Assembly (NCBI GenBank): GCA_019634895.1
Contig: JAHCAM010000006.1
Span: 1 to 64,000 of the forward strand
DNA length: 64,000 nt
DNA from: Steroidobacteraceae bacterium
GTDB taxonomy: Bacteria > Pseudomonadota > Gammaproteobacteria > Steroidobacterales > Steroidobacteraceae
Reading direction: 5' to 3'
Below are positions 15,162-24,532 of the stretch, in pieces. A program made the position numbers and the translations under genes. Under the pieces are notes generated by a model. It did not search any database, was not told the origin of the DNA, and saw nothing but the letters and a program-made list of their open reading frames with translations. Numbering within the stretch: the stretch's first letter is position 1; every line of letters starts with the position of its first letter.

Positions 15162-15905
15162 ATGTTCGACCCCCTGGGCTACGCACCGGCCTACCTGCGG
15201 GTATCCGAGCTGATCCGCGGCCGCATCCTGCGCCGGGAGCTCACCGAGGGGGCGGCGCTGCCGACCGAGACCGAGCTCGCGCGGCAGTTCGAGGTGAACC
15301 GGTCGACCGTGCGCGAGGCCCTGCGCAAGCTCGAGAGTTCGGGGCTCGTCGGCCGCCGTCGCGGCGGCAAGCGCCTCTACGTCACGCGCCCCACGCGGGA
15401 GGCCGTCGGCGGCGGCCTGTCGCAGGCGCTCGCGCTGCATCGCACGCGCGTCGTGGACGTCTGGGAGGCGCTGCAGTCGGTACAGCCCGGCATCGCCGCC
15501 GCGGCGGCCCTGCGCCGCAGCGACGCGGCCCTCGCCAGGCTGGAACGCGTGGCGCGGCGCTTTGCCGGGCGGCATGCCGACCGCGCGCAGGCGGTCGCGG
15601 ACGTCGCGGAATTCTTCGACGCGCTGGGCGAGGCGAGCGGCAATCCGGTGTTCGTGCTGCTGAACGAGCCGTTGCTGGGGCTGCTGAAGCCGAGCCTCGC
15701 CATCATCATCGACCGCGTGCCGCAGGCGCGTTCGCGCATCGAAGCGGCGCAGGCCGAGGTCGTGGCCGCGGTGCGGGCGCGGGACGCGGCGACGGCCTCC
15801 GAGTGGATGGCGCGGCACGTGCGCGACTTCAGGCGCGGCTACGAGGTCGCGGGCATCGCGCTGTCGACCGAGGTCGGCGAGACCCCGGATGCCGCCCTCA
15901 GCTGA
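15162..15905 (+). CDS. GntR-family (FadR subfamily) transcriptional regulator
   Basis: Encodes 247 residues. The N-terminal winged helix-turn-helix shows the GntR signature ([26 protein letters not shown], residues about 33-58), followed by an all-helical ligand domain of FCD/FadR type. Divergent from liuABCD with an 89-base gap that contains a matching operator. By analogy it represses the operon until an acyl-CoA or branched-chain acid intermediate binds; the effector is unknown. Most known liu regulators are MerR-type (LiuR), so a FadR-type regulator here is a different solution. Its last 8 bases overlap the convergent thiolase gene. Confidence 0.87.
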   Translation: MFDPLGYAPAYLRVSELIRGRILRRELTEGAALPTETELARQFEVNRSTVREALRKLESSGLVGRRRGGKRLYVTRPTREAVGGGLSQALALHRTRVVDVWEALQSVQPGIAAAAALRRSDAALARLERVARRFAGRHADRAQAVADVAEFFDALGEASGNPVFVLLNEPLLGLLKPSLAIIIDRVPQARSRIEAAQAEVVAAVRARDAATASEWMARHVRDFRRGYEVAGIALSTEVGETPDAALS

Positions 15906-17079
15906 GTTCGAGCGCGACCGCGGTCGCTTCGCCGCCGCCGATGCAGAGCGCGGCGACGCCGCGCCTGCCGCCGCGCTGCCTGAGCGTGTGAATCAGCGTG
16001 GTGAGGATACGGGCCCCGGTCGCCCCGATCGGATGGCCGAGCGCGCAGGCGCCGCCGTGCACGTTGACCTTGTCGTGCGTGATGCCGAGGTCCTTCATGG
16101 CGGCCATCGTGACCACGGCGAAGGCCTCGTTGATCTCGTACAGGTCCACGTCGCCGGCCTTCCAGCCGGCCATTTTCAGCACTTTCGCGATCGCCCCGCC
16201 CGGCGCGGTGGTGAACCACTCCGGCTCGTGCGCGTGACTCGCATGCGCCACAATGCGGGCGACGGGCGCGAGCTTCGCGGCGGCGGCGGCCTCCTCGCGC
16301 GCGAGCACGAGCGCGGCAGCGCCGTCCGAGATGGACGAGGAACTCGCGGCCGTGACCGTGCCGTCCTTGCCGAAGGCCGGCTTCAGGTTCGGGATCTTCT
16401 CGATCGAGACGGTGAATGGCGTCTCGTCGCGGGCGACGACGCGCTCGCCCTTGCGGTCGGCGATCGTGACCGGCGCGATTTCCGCCGCGAACGCGCCGGA
16501 TTCGACGGCGGCGACCGCGCGGCGCACCGATTCGGCGGCGAACGCGTCCTGGTCGGCGCGCGTGAAGCCGTACTTCGCGGCGGTTGCGTCGGCGAAGCAG
16601 CCCATCAGCTTGCCGTCCCAGGGACTCTGCAGGCCGTCGTAGAACATGTGGTCGATGATCTCGCCGTGGCCCATGCGGTACCCGGCGCGCGCCTTGGGCA
16701 GCAGGTAGGGCGCGTTGGTCATCGACTCGAGTCCGCCCGCGACGATGAAATCGGCGCCGCCGGCGGCGAGCTGATCGGCGGCGATCATCACCGCCTTCAT
16801 GGCCGAGCCGCACATCTTGTTGACCGTGGTCGCCGGCACCGACTTCGGCAGCCCGCCGGCAAGCGCCGCCTGGCGGGCGGGCGCCTGGCCCTGGCCTGCG
16901 GGGAGCACGCAACCCATGATGGCCTCGTTGACCATCTCGGGCCGGACGCCGGAATCCGCGACTGCGGCCCGGATCGCCGCGGCGCCGAGGGCGTGGCCTG
17001 CGAGAGGGGTGAAGACACCGAGCATCGCGCCGATGGGCGTGCGCCGGGCCGAGAGGATGACGACGGTATTCTTGGCCAT
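15898..17079 (-). CDS. acetyl-CoA C-acetyltransferase (thiolase)
   Basis: Encodes a 393-residue degradative-type thiolase. The nucleophilic cysteine lies in NKMCGSAMKAV (near residue 91), the second active-site block is INEAFAV, and the C-terminal Cys/His block is GGACALGHPIGATGAR ... CIGGGEATA. It cleaves acetoacetyl-CoA to two acetyl-CoA, the step after acetoacetyl-CoA synthetase. It is convergent with the GntR gene (8-base overlap) and divergent from icmF with a 98-base gap in which I could not find a convincing pair of promoter hexamers. Confidence 0.92.
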   Translation of the reverse strand: MAKNTVVILSARRTPIGAMLGVFTPLAGHALGAAAIRAAVADSGVRPEMVNEAIMGCVLPAGQGQAPARQAALAGGLPKSVPATTVNKMCGSAMKAVMIAADQLAAGGADFIVAGGLESMTNAPYLLPKARAGYRMGHGEIIDHMFYDGLQSPWDGKLMGCFADATAAKYGFTRADQDAFAAESVRRAVAAVESGAFAAEIAPVTIADRKGERVVARDETPFTVSIEKIPNLKPAFGKDGTVTAASSSSISDGAAALVLAREEAAAAAKLAPVARIVAHASHAHEPEWFTTAPGGAIAKVLKMAGWKAGDVDLYEINEAFAVVTMAAMKDLGITHDKVNVHGGACALGHPIGATGARILTTLIHTLRQRGGRRGVAALCIGGGEATAVALELS

Positions 17080-17177
17080 AGGCCGGCATTTTGCCCTGCA
17101 AAAGCGCGCTTGTCTCCCGCTGCCCGGGGAGCGCGCGGCGCGAGCCTATACACTGTCGAATCCTGCTGGAGGAATGC

Positions 17178-20100
17178 ATGAGCAGCCCGGCTGAACGCAT
17201 CGCCAAGGACGCCCTGCCGGCCCGCGGCCCGCTGCGCTTCGTGAGCGCGGCCTCGCTGTTCGACGGCCACGACGCGGCCATCAACATCATCCGCCGCATC
17301 CTGCAGGCGCACGGCGCCGAGGTGATCCATCTCGGCCACAACCGCAGCGTGGCCGACATCGTCCGCGCCGCCATCCAGGAGGACGCCGACGGCGTCGCGG
17401 TCAGCAGCTACCAGGGCGGTCACAACGAGTATTTCCGCTACATGGTCGACATGCTGCGCGAGCGCGGCGCGGGCCACGTCAAGGTGGTGGTCGGCGGCGG
17501 CGGCACGATCGCGCCGCACGAGGTGGCGGAACTCGAGGCCTACGGCGTCGAGAAGATCTATACGCCGGACGACGGCCTGCGCCTGGGGCTCGACGGCATG
17601 ATCGACGACGTGTTCCGCCGCGTGCTGGCGTCGCCGCGCCCCGGCTGGGACGGCGGCCCGGTGTCGGCGGGCGACCCGGCGGGCCTCGCGCGCGCGATCA
17701 CGGCGCTCGAGCTCGGCACTGACGGGGGTCTTGCCGCGCGCCTGCGCAAGGAAGCCGCGAAGACGCTCAATCGTCCGCCGGTGCTCGGCATCACCGGCAC
17801 CGGCGGCGCCGGCAAGTCTTCGCTGACCGACGAGATCCTGAACCGCGTCGTGCGCTGCTTCCCGGACCGCCGCGTGGCCGTGGTCGCCATGGACCCGACG
17901 CGGCGCCGCACCGGCGGCGCGCTGCTCGGCGACCGCATCCGCATGAACGCGCTCGCGAGCGAGCAGCTGTTCATGCGTTCGCTGGCGACGCGGCGGCAGC
18001 ACCTGGCGACGGCGGCCGTGCTCGCCGACACCGTGCAGCTGCTGAAGTCGGCCGGCTTCGACCTGGTCGTGGTCGAGACCGCGGGCATCGGCCAGAGCGA
18101 CTCCGAGATCGTGGACCTGGTCGACCTGACGATGTACGTGATGACCGCCGAGTACGGCGCGGCCAGCCAGCTCGAGAAGATCGACATGCTGGACTTCGCC
18201 GACTTCATCGTGCTGAACAAGTTCGAGAAGCGCGGCGCCGAGGACGCGCTCCGGGACGTGCGCAAGCAGGTGGCGCGCAACCGCAAGCTGTTCAGGACGC
18301 CGCCCGAGGAGCTGCCGGTCTACCCGACCATCGCCAGCCAGTTCAACGACGCCGGGGTCAACGCGCTGTTCGCGGCGCTGTGCGCGCGCCTGCACGGGCA
18401 GTGGGGCCGGTTGCGGCCCTGGGAGCCGCAGGGACTCGCGCCGCTCGGCCTGCCGCGGCGCCAGGCGGTCATACCGGGCGCGCGCGTGCGCTACCTCGCC
18501 GAGATCGCCGAGGGCGGGCGCGGCGCGCAGGCAAGGGCGCAATCCGCGGCTGCGGCGGCCTCGCGCGCACACGGGCTTTATCGCGCGCTGGCGGCGCTCG
18601 GCGATCCCGGGCTTCCGGAGCCGCTCGACCGCTATGCGCAGGCACGGCTCGCGGGCGAGGGTGCCGACGCACGCCTGCGCCGCGCGTACCACGCGGCGCT
18701 CGATGAAGTCGGCGCCGAGGGCATCGCGCTGCTGAAGGAATGGCCGGCGCGCCGCGCTGCGGCCGAGGCGGAAGAGTTCAGCTACCGCGTGCGCGACCGC
18801 GAGGTGCGCGGGCCGAACTACACGGAGTCGCTGTCCCGCCTGCACCTGCCGAAGATCGCCGCGCCGCAGTTCGAGGACTGGGGTGCGCAGCTGCGGTTCC
18901 TGATGACGGAAAACCTGCCGGGGGCGTACCCGTACACCGGCGGCATCTATCCGTACCGGCGCGAGGACGAGGACCCGACCCGGATGTTCGCCGGCGAGGG
19001 CATGCCGGAACGCACCAACCGCCGCTTCCATTACCTGGCCCGCGGCCACCAGGCGACGCGGCTGTCGACCGCGTTCGACTCGACCACGCTCTACGGCGAG
19101 GACCCGGACGAGCGCCCGGACATCTACGGCCGCATCGGCAACTCCGGCGTCTCGATCGCGACCCTCGACGACATGAAACGGCTGTACTCCGGCTTCGACC
19201 TGTGCGCGCCGTCGACCTCGGTGTCGATGACGATCAACGGCCCGGCGCCGATGATCCTGGCGATGTTCATGAACACCGCGGTGGATCAGCAGGTCGAGCG
19301 CTGGCTGCGCGCGAACGGCCGCTGGGAGGAAGCGGAGGCGAAGATCGCCGCGCTGTACGCCGGCCGCGAGCGGCCGCGCTACCGCGGCGAGCTGCCGGCC
19401 GGGCACGACGGCACGGGGCTCGGGCTGCTGGGCGTCAGCGGCGACCAGGTGGTGGATGCCGACACTTACGCACGGATCCGCGCGGATGCGCTGGCGCGCG
19501 TGCGCGGCACGGTGCAGGCCGACATACTGAAAGAGGACCAGGCGCAGAACACCTGCATCTTCTCGACCGAGTTTGCGCTGCGGATGATGGGCGACGTGCA
19601 GCAGTTCTTCATCGACCACCGCATGCGCAACTTCTACTCGGTGTCGATCTCCGGCTATCACATCGCCGAGGCCGGGGCGAACCCGGTGTCGCAGCTGGCC
19701 TTCACGCTTGCGAACGGCTTCACCATCGTCGAGTACTACCTGTCGCGCGGCATGAAGGTGGACGAGTTCGCGCCCAACCTGTCGTTCTTCTTCTCCAACG
19801 GCATGGACCCGGAATACGCGGTGATCGGCCGCGTCGCGCGGCGCATCTGGGCGCGCGCCATGCGCGAGCGCTACGGCGCCGCCCCGCGCAGCCAGATGCT
19901 CAAGTACCACGTGCAGACCTCGGGCCGCTCGCTGCACGCGCGCGAGATCCAGTTCAACGACATCCGCACCACGCTGCAGGCCATGTACGCGCTGTTCGAC
20001 AGCTGCAACAGCCTGCACACCAACGCCTACGACGAGGCCATCACCACGCCGACCGAGGAGAGCGTGCGCCGCGCGGTCGCGATCCAGCTGATCATCGCGC

Positions 20101-20606
20101 GCGAGCTCGGCCTCAACTTCAACCAGAATCCGTGGCAGGGCTCGTTCGTCGTCGAGCGGCTGACCGACATGGTCGAGGAGGCGGTGTACCGCGAGTTCGA
20201 GAGCCTCTCGGAGCGGGGCGGCGTGCTGGGCGCGATGGAGACCATGTACCAGCGCGGCAAGATCCAGGAAGAGTCGCTGTACTACGAGCAGAAGAAGCAC
20301 GACGGCAGCCTGCCGATCGTGGGCGTCAACACCTTCCTGCCGGAGCACGGCAGCCACGACGAGATCACGAACGCCGAGCTGATCCGCTCGACCGAGGAGG
20401 AGAAGCGGGCCCAGGTCGCGGCGGTCGGCGCCTACAACGAGGCGCACGCCGCCGCCCAGGGCGCCGCGCTCGCGAGGCTCCAGGCCACGGCAGCCTCGGC
20501 AGGCAATGTATTCGGCGAGCTGATGGAGACCGTGAAGTCCGCATCGCTGGGGCGCATCTCGCGCGCGCTCTACGCAGTCGGCGGCCAGTACCGCCGCAAC
20601 ATGTAA
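17178..20606 (+). CDS. icmF: fused isobutyryl-CoA mutase with G-protein chaperone (IcmF)
   Basis: Encodes 1142 residues in three parts: an N-terminal B12-binding domain (DGHDAAI at 29-35), a MeaB/MMAA-like GTPase domain (P-loop GITGTGGAGKSS near 205-216; VETAGIGQS; LNKFEKRG) and a mutase TIM-barrel domain. It interconverts isobutyryl-CoA and n-butyryl-CoA, or isovaleryl- and pivalyl-CoA, with adenosylcobalamin. Specificity residues are the isobutyryl type: Phe604 in RMFAGEG and Gln790 in DQAQNTC, where methylmalonyl-CoA mutase has Tyr and Arg. TGGAGGA sits 5 bases before the ATG. Known IcmF proteins are around 1090 residues, so this one is slightly long. Confidence 0.95.
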   Translation: MSSPAERIAKDALPARGPLRFVSAASLFDGHDAAINIIRRILQAHGAEVIHLGHNRSVADIVRAAIQEDADGVAVSSYQGGHNEYFRYMVDMLRERGAGHVKVVVGGGGTIAPHEVAELEAYGVEKIYTPDDGLRLGLDGMIDDVFRRVLASPRPGWDGGPVSAGDPAGLARAITALELGTDGGLAARLRKEAAKTLNRPPVLGITGTGGAGKSSLTDEILNRVVRCFPDRRVAVVAMDPTRRRTGGALLGDRIRMNALASEQLFMRSLATRRQHLATAAVLADTVQLLKSAGFDLVVVETAGIGQSDSEIVDLVDLTMYVMTAEYGAASQLEKIDMLDFADFIVLNKFEKRGAEDALRDVRKQVARNRKLFRTPPEELPVYPTIASQFNDAGVNALFAALCARLHGQWGRLRPWEPQGLAPLGLPRRQAVIPGARVRYLAEIAEGGRGAQARAQSAAAAASRAHGLYRALAALGDPGLPEPLDRYAQARLAGEGADARLRRAYHAALDEVGAEGIALLKEWPARRAAAEAEEFSYRVRDREVRGPNYTESLSRLHLPKIAAPQFEDWGAQLRFLMTENLPGAYPYTGGIYPYRREDEDPTRMFAGEGMPERTNRRFHYLARGHQATRLSTAFDSTTLYGEDPDERPDIYGRIGNSGVSIATLDDMKRLYSGFDLCAPSTSVSMTINGPAPMILAMFMNTAVDQQVERWLRANGRWEEAEAKIAALYAGRERPRYRGELPAGHDGTGLGLLGVSGDQVVDADTYARIRADALARVRGTVQADILKEDQAQNTCIFSTEFALRMMGDVQQFFIDHRMRNFYSVSISGYHIAEAGANPVSQLAFTLANGFTIVEYYLSRGMKVDEFAPNLSFFFSNGMDPEYAVIGRVARRIWARAMRERYGAAPRSQMLKYHVQTSGRSLHAREIQFNDIRTTLQAMYALFDSCNSLHTNAYDEAITTPTEESVRRAVAIQLIIARELGLNFNQNPWQGSFVVERLTDMVEEAVYREFESLSERGGVLGAMETMYQRGKIQEESLYYEQKKHDGSLPIVGVNTFLPEHGSHDEITNAELIRSTEEEKRAQVAAVGAYNEAHAAAQGAALARLQATAASAGNVFGELMETVKSASLGRISRALYAVGGQYRRNM

Positions 20607-20620
20607 TGGTGATGTTAATG

Positions 20621-20706
20621 GGGACGCGTCCAATTACCCCGCCGCAGATCGATCCGGCCCTGCAGTCCCTCGCAGCCCCGGCCGCGAGGTAATTGGACGC
20701 GTCCCC
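20621..20706. repeat. 19-bp perfect inverted repeat between icmF and plsC
   Basis: GGGGACGCGTCCAATTACC at 20621-20639 is repeated exactly in inverse orientation at 20688-20706, separated by a 48-base GC-rich loop. The element starts 15 bases after the icmF stop and ends 2 bases before the plsC stop, so it fills the convergent gap. It could serve as a two-way transcription barrier or be a mobile REP/MITE-like palindrome. No second copy was noticed in the window. Confidence 0.8.
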
Positions 20707-20707
20707 T

Positions 20708-21424
20708 TTACACCAGCGGTTCGCCGACCGCGGCGGCGATGCGCTCGCGCGCGGCGTCGCGCATCGCCGCGGCCGCATCGCCGGCGCCGGTCACGCCCGC
20801 AAGCGGCGGCAGCGCTTCGACCTCGGCCCGGCCCCAGCGCGGCATGAACGTCTTCGCGCGCAGGATGCGGCGCGTGCCGCGGATCGCGACCGGCGCGATC
20901 GGCACGCCGGCGCGGCTGGCGGCGGCGAAGGCCCCGCTGTGGAAGCGGCCGACCGCCGCTTCCGCCGTGAACGTCCCTTCCGGGAAGAACGCGACCGCCT
21001 GTCCCTGCTCGACGGCGCGCAGGATGCGGCGCGCGTCGCTCGCGCCCTCGTGGCGATTCCTGCGCTCCACGAAGTGGTGGCCCAGCCGGCGCAGCAGGAA
21101 GCCGGCCAGCGGGATGCGCGAGGCCTCCTTCTTGATCACGAAGCCGAACCGCGGCGGCAGGCAGGCGAACAGCAGCGGCCCGTCCACGTAGCTGGCGTGG
21201 TTCGCGACGATGATGCAGGGGCCGGCCGGCAGGCGCTCGAGGCCGGATACGCGCACCGGCAGGCCGCACAGCAGGAAGTACGCCCGGGCGACCAGGCGGG
21301 CGAGGGCCCGGCGCTGGCGCAGCGCCGGTGCGAGCAGGATCGGGATCGCCGCCAGCGCCAGCATCGGCAGCAGCAGCAGCCAGGCCCAGATGCCCCACAG
21401 CAGGCGGATCGGATTCGGGGGCAT
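20708..21424 (-). CDS. plsC: 1-acyl-sn-glycerol-3-phosphate acyltransferase
   Basis: Encodes 238 residues of the PlsC family, which acylates lysophosphatidic acid to phosphatidic acid in membrane lipid synthesis. An N-terminal membrane segment (WLLLLPMLALAAIPILLAP) is followed by the NHxxxxD motif (NHASYVD) and the FPEGT substrate motif. Length is typical. It is convergent with icmF and divergent from xerD with 195 bases between, in which I see no clear promoter pair. Confidence 0.88.
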   Translation of the reverse strand: MPPNPIRLLWGIWAWLLLLPMLALAAIPILLAPALRQRRALARLVARAYFLLCGLPVRVSGLERLPAGPCIIVANHASYVDGPLLFACLPPRFGFVIKKEASRIPLAGFLLRRLGHHFVERRNRHEGASDARRILRAVEQGQAVAFFPEGTFTAEAAVGRFHSGAFAAASRAGVPIAPVAIRGTRRILRAKTFMPRWGRAEVEALPPLAGVTGAGDAAAAMRDAARERIAAAVGEPLV

Positions 21425-21619
21425 CAGCGGCCGGGCTCCTGCGACATGGCGTACTGTGAACTGGTTCCGGTTATGTTAACGGTCGTTGGCATCCGTGAGA
21501 CGGGTCACGTTCGACCCCGCCGGAGGCGAACCATACTGCGCCTGCATTCTGTCGCAACAGCCCGCCGCGAGCGGTTTCGCGGCGGCGCCGCTGTCCGCGA
21601 TCGGAAGCAGGACCTGCAC

Positions 21620-22579
21620 ATGAGCGCAGCCATGAAATCCTCGACCTCGGTACGTGCCGCGACGCTTGCGACCGCGCAGTCGGCGGACGAGCCGATCGAG
21701 CCGACGATCGTGCGCTTCCTCGACGCGGTCTGGATGGAGCGGGGGCTGTCTCCGAACACGCTTGCCGCGTACCGCGCCGACCTGACGGCGCTGTCGCGCT
21801 GGCTGCGTCAGCGCGGCACCGCGCTCGGCAAGACCACCCGCAACGACCTGCTCGCCTTCATCGCCTGGCGCGTGGAGACGGGCGCCCGCCCGCGCTCCAC
21901 CGCGCGCCAGCTGTCGAGCTTCCGCCGCTTCTTCCGCTACCTGGTGCGCGAGGGGGTGGTCAAGGAGGATCCGACCGCGCAGATCGCCATGCCCAAGATC
22001 GGCCGCAGCCTGCCGCGCTCGCTGACCGAGGCGCAGGTGGACTCGCTGCTTGCCGCGCCGCAGACCTCGGATCCGCTCGGCCACCGTGACCGGACCATGC
22101 TCGAGGTGCTGTACGCGACCGGCCTGCGGGTCTCCGAGCTCGTGAGCCTGCGCCACGGCCAGGTCAACCTGAACCAGGGCGTGCTGCGCATCGTCGGCAA
22201 GGGCAACCGCGAGCGGATGATCCCGCTCGGCGAGGAGGCGGTGCGCTGGCTGTCCGACTTCATGCGCGGCGCCCGCGGCGAGATCCTGCTCGACCGCCAG
22301 ACCGACCACCTGTTCCCGACCCGCCGCGGCGACCGCATGACCCGCCAGGCCTTCTGGCACATCATCAAGCGCTACGCGAAGAAGGCCGGCATCGACAAGG
22401 ACCTGTCGCCGCACACGCTGCGCCACGCCTTCGCCACGCACCTGCTGAACCACGGCGCCGACCTGCGCGTGGTGCAGATGCTGCTCGGCCACAGCGACCT
22501 CTCGACCACCCAGATCTACACGCACGTGGCGCGGGAGCGCATGAAGGAACTGCACGCGCAGCACCATCCGCGCGGCTGA
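21620..22579 (+). CDS. xerD: tyrosine recombinase XerD
   Basis: Encodes 319 residues. The N-terminal SAM-like core-binding domain is followed by the catalytic domain with Arg170 (TGLRVSEL), His265 and Arg268 (HTLRHAFATH), His291 (LLGHSDLSTTQ) and the nucleophile Tyr300 (IYTHV). The following dsbC gene matches the usual xerD-dsbC gene pair, so this is the chromosome-dimer resolution recombinase acting at dif, not a phage integrase. It has a roughly 20-residue N-terminal extension over typical XerD. AGGAC precedes the ATG; a second ATG four codons in is possible. Confidence 0.93.
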   Translation: MSAAMKSSTSVRAATLATAQSADEPIEPTIVRFLDAVWMERGLSPNTLAAYRADLTALSRWLRQRGTALGKTTRNDLLAFIAWRVETGARPRSTARQLSSFRRFFRYLVREGVVKEDPTAQIAMPKIGRSLPRSLTEAQVDSLLAAPQTSDPLGHRDRTMLEVLYATGLRVSELVSLRHGQVNLNQGVLRIVGKGNRERMIPLGEEAVRWLSDFMRGARGEILLDRQTDHLFPTRRGDRMTRQAFWHIIKRYAKKAGIDKDLSPHTLRHAFATHLLNHGADLRVVQMLLGHSDLSTTQIYTHVARERMKELHAQHHPRG

Positions 22580-22650
22580 TAGAATGCGGGCCTGAACCGC
22601 GGGCCCCGGCCGCGGTCGAACCGCTGGCTCCCGATTTCCCCGAGGCGCGC

Positions 22651-23397
22651 GTGACCTACCCGATCCGCTACCTGCTGCCGCCGGCCGCCGCAATGCTGCT
22701 GGTGGTGGCCTCGGCTTCCGGCCAGGCCCCGGCCAAGGCCGACGTGCGCGCCGAGATCGCGCGCCGGCTCGAGGTGAAAGTCGAGGACGTCAAGCCTTCG
22801 CCGGTCGACGGCCTCTACGAGATCCGCTCCGGCGCCGAGGTCGGCTACGTCTCGACCGACGGGCGCTTCTACGTGGACGGCGACGTCTTCGACATGCAGT
22901 CGCGCAGGAACCTCACCGAGCTGCGCCGCGCGGAAGGCCGGCTCGGCCTGCTGGCGAAGATCCCGGACGGCGACGCCATCGTGTTCTCGCCGGCCGGCGC
23001 GCCAAAGCACACGCTGACCGTGTTCACGGACGTGGATTGCACCTACTGCCGGCGCCTGCACCAGGAGATGGCCGAGCTGAACCGCCTCGGCATCCGCATC
23101 CGCTACCTGCTGTACCCGCGCGGCGGACCGGGCAGCGAAGCCTGGAAGAAGGCCGAAGCGGTCTGGTGCAGCACCGACCGCAGGGACGCCATCACCCGCG
23201 CCAAGCGTGGCGAGACGCTGAAGGCGGGCCGCTGCGAGACGCCCATCGCCGCCCACTACGCGCTGGGCCAGCAGATGGGCATCCGCGGCACGCCGGGGAT
23301 CATCACCGGCACGGGCGAGTACCTGGCCGGCTACCTGCCGGCCGCCCAGATGGCGGAGTACCTCGCGGCGCCGGCGGTGGCGGCGGCGGCGAACTGA
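22651..23397 (+). CDS. dsbC: periplasmic disulfide isomerase DsbC
   Basis: Encodes 248 residues with a signal sequence (LLPPAAAMLLVVASASGQA), an N-terminal dimerisation domain (VKPSPVDGLYEI ... GRFYVDGDVFD) and a thioredoxin-fold domain. The redox motif is C130-T-Y-C133, where E. coli DsbC has CGYC; the family's conserved RGTPGII cis-proline loop is present. It rearranges wrong disulfides in exported proteins. The GTG at 22651 has GAGG upstream. It directly follows xerD and ends 3 bases from convergent fdxA. Confidence 0.92.
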   Translation: MTYPIRYLLPPAAAMLLVVASASGQAPAKADVRAEIARRLEVKVEDVKPSPVDGLYEIRSGAEVGYVSTDGRFYVDGDVFDMQSRRNLTELRRAEGRLGLLAKIPDGDAIVFSPAGAPKHTLTVFTDVDCTYCRRLHQEMAELNRLGIRIRYLLYPRGGPGSEAWKKAEAVWCSTDRRDAITRAKRGETLKAGRCETPIAAHYALGQQMGIRGTPGIITGTGEYLAGYLPAAQMAEYLAAPAVAAAAN

Positions 23398-23400
23398 CGC

Positions 23401-23724
23401 TCAGCGCTCGAGCAGCGCGAGCTTGTCCTTGACGTCCCGCCAGGCATCGGCGTCCGCCGGCGGCTCGCCGCGCTGCGTGATCACCGGCCATTCCTTCGCG
23501 AGCTCGGCGTTGAGTGCGAGGAACTGCTCCTGCCCGGCCGGCACCTCTTCCTCCGAGTAGATCGCCTCGACCGGGCACTCCGGCTCGCACAGCGTGCAGT
23601 CGATGCATTCTTCCGGGTCGATGACCAGGAAGTTCGGGCCTTCGTGGAAGCAGTCCACCGGGCAGACTTCCACGCAGTCCATCAACTTGCACTTGATGCA
23701 GGATTCGGTGACGACGAAAGTCAC
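23401..23724 (-). CDS. fdxA: 7Fe ferredoxin FdxA
   Basis: Encodes 107 residues. The first cluster region reads [14 protein letters not shown] (Cys9, 12, 17, 21), with the four-residue gap typical of the 3Fe-4S side, and the second is [12 protein letters not shown] for 4Fe-4S. The C-terminal extension after residue 60 is the one found in Azotobacter FdI-type proteins. A low-potential electron carrier; its partner cannot be named from this context. Convergent with dsbC. Confidence 0.93.
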   Translation of the reverse strand: MTFVVTESCIKCKLMDCVEVCPVDCFHEGPNFLVIDPEECIDCTLCEPECPVEAIYSEEEVPAGQEQFLALNAELAKEWPVITQRGEPPADADAWRDVKDKLALLER

Positions 23725-23794
23725 GATGGCTCCGGTCGCGGGCTGGGACTGCGAATTGTGCCACAGGCGTGCGCCCGCGGAATCCGCGGCCGCG

Positions 23795-24331
23795 TCAGGG
23801 CGGCCGCTCGAATGCCGTGAAATGCAGCTCGCTCGCGCCCCTGGCGCGGTCCTCGAACCAGCGCCGGAGCGTGAAGGCGACGCTCGGAAACGCGATCTCA
23901 GGCCAGGGAATCTCGTCTTCGGTCACCAGCCGGGTCTCGAGGCTCTCGACGCCGACGCCGAAGTCCGGTTTCGCGAGCGTGGCCCGGAACATGACGTGCA
24001 CCTGGTGTGCGTGCAGCACGTGCACGATCGCGCAGGGGCCGCCGATCTCGACCCGCGCGAGGGCCTCCTCCCAGCATTCGCGGGCCGCCGCCTGCTGCAG
24101 CGTCTCGCCGTTCTCCATGAATCCCGCCGGCACCGTCCAGTAGCCGCGGCGCGGCTCGATCGCGCGCCGGCAGATCAGGATGCGTCCGCCCGACTCGGGC
24201 ACGCAGCCGGCGATCAGCTTGGGATTCTGGTAATGGACCGTGCCGCAGGCGGTGCAGACCGAGCGCGGCAGGTGATCGCCGTCGGGAATGCGGCGCTCGA
24301 CGGGCGCGCCGCAGTTCGGGCAGAAGTTCAT
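23795..24331 (-). CDS. Nudix hydrolase with N-terminal zinc ribbon
   Basis: Encodes 178 residues. The first 30 hold a zinc ribbon (CPNCGAP and CTACGTVHY). The Nudix box [20 protein letters not shown] carries the REx2EE metal-binding core, but the Gly of the usual EExGU end is replaced (EEALA). Proteins of this shape (zinc ribbon, short Nudix domain, [14 protein letters not shown] end) are NudC/YfcD relatives annotated as NUDIX hydrolases of unknown substrate, possibly NADH or ADP-ribose type. Divergent from tRNA-Leu. Confidence 0.85.
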   Translation of the reverse strand: MNFCPNCGAPVERRIPDGDHLPRSVCTACGTVHYQNPKLIAGCVPESGGRILICRRAIEPRRGYWTVPAGFMENGETLQQAAARECWEEALARVEIGGPCAIVHVLHAHQVHVMFRATLAKPDFGVGVESLETRLVTEDEIPWPEIAFPSVAFTLRRWFEDRARGASELHFTAFERPP

Positions 24332-24404
24332 CGCCCCGATTGTCCCCGCCCGGGGGTGGCGCTGCCAAGCGGCCGGCGGGCGCGCAGCGACGCCGGTGCC
24401 GGCT

Positions 24405-24410
24405 TATACT
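24405..24410 (+). promoter_or_regulatory. predicted -10 element of tRNA-Leu with GC-rich discriminator
   Basis: TATACT lies 13 bases upstream of the mature tRNA 5' end and is followed by CGCCCCCCGC, the GC-rich discriminator usual for stringently controlled stable RNA promoters. No good -35 hexamer is present 16-18 bases upstream. Confidence 0.45.
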
Positions 24411-24423
24411 CGCCCCCCGCACG

Positions 24424-24510
24424 GCCGGGATGGCGGAATTGGCAGACGCAGTGGACTCAAAATCCACCGGTGGCGACATCGTGCGAGTTCGAGTCTCGCT
24501 CCCGGCACCA
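24424..24510 (+). tRNA. tRNA-Leu (anticodon CAA)
   Basis: An 87-base class II tRNA with encoded CCA. The acceptor GCCGGGA pairs with TCCCGGC, followed by ACCA. The anticodon arm is GTGGA-CTCAAAA-TCCAC, giving anticodon CAA (decodes UUG). A long variable arm (GGTGGCGACATCGT region) and a T-loop GAGTTCGAGTCTC identify it as leucine type. It stands alone, between the Nudix gene and the ECF sigma operon. Confidence 0.95.
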
Positions 24511-24532
24511 GCCTGATTTTTCTCGTCCCGGC

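Noticed and set aside
21620..22579. Phage or island integrase
   Set aside because: Length, motif spacing and the following dsbC gene identify it as housekeeping XerD; no attachment repeats were seen.
22580..22585. TAGAAT as a promoter of dsbC
   Set aside because: No acceptable -35 hexamer 16-18 bases upstream; dsbC may be read through from xerD.
24424..24510. tRNA-Leu as an integration site of a genomic island
   Set aside because: No duplicated tRNA 3' end was noticed downstream and the adjacent genes are not mobile-element genes.
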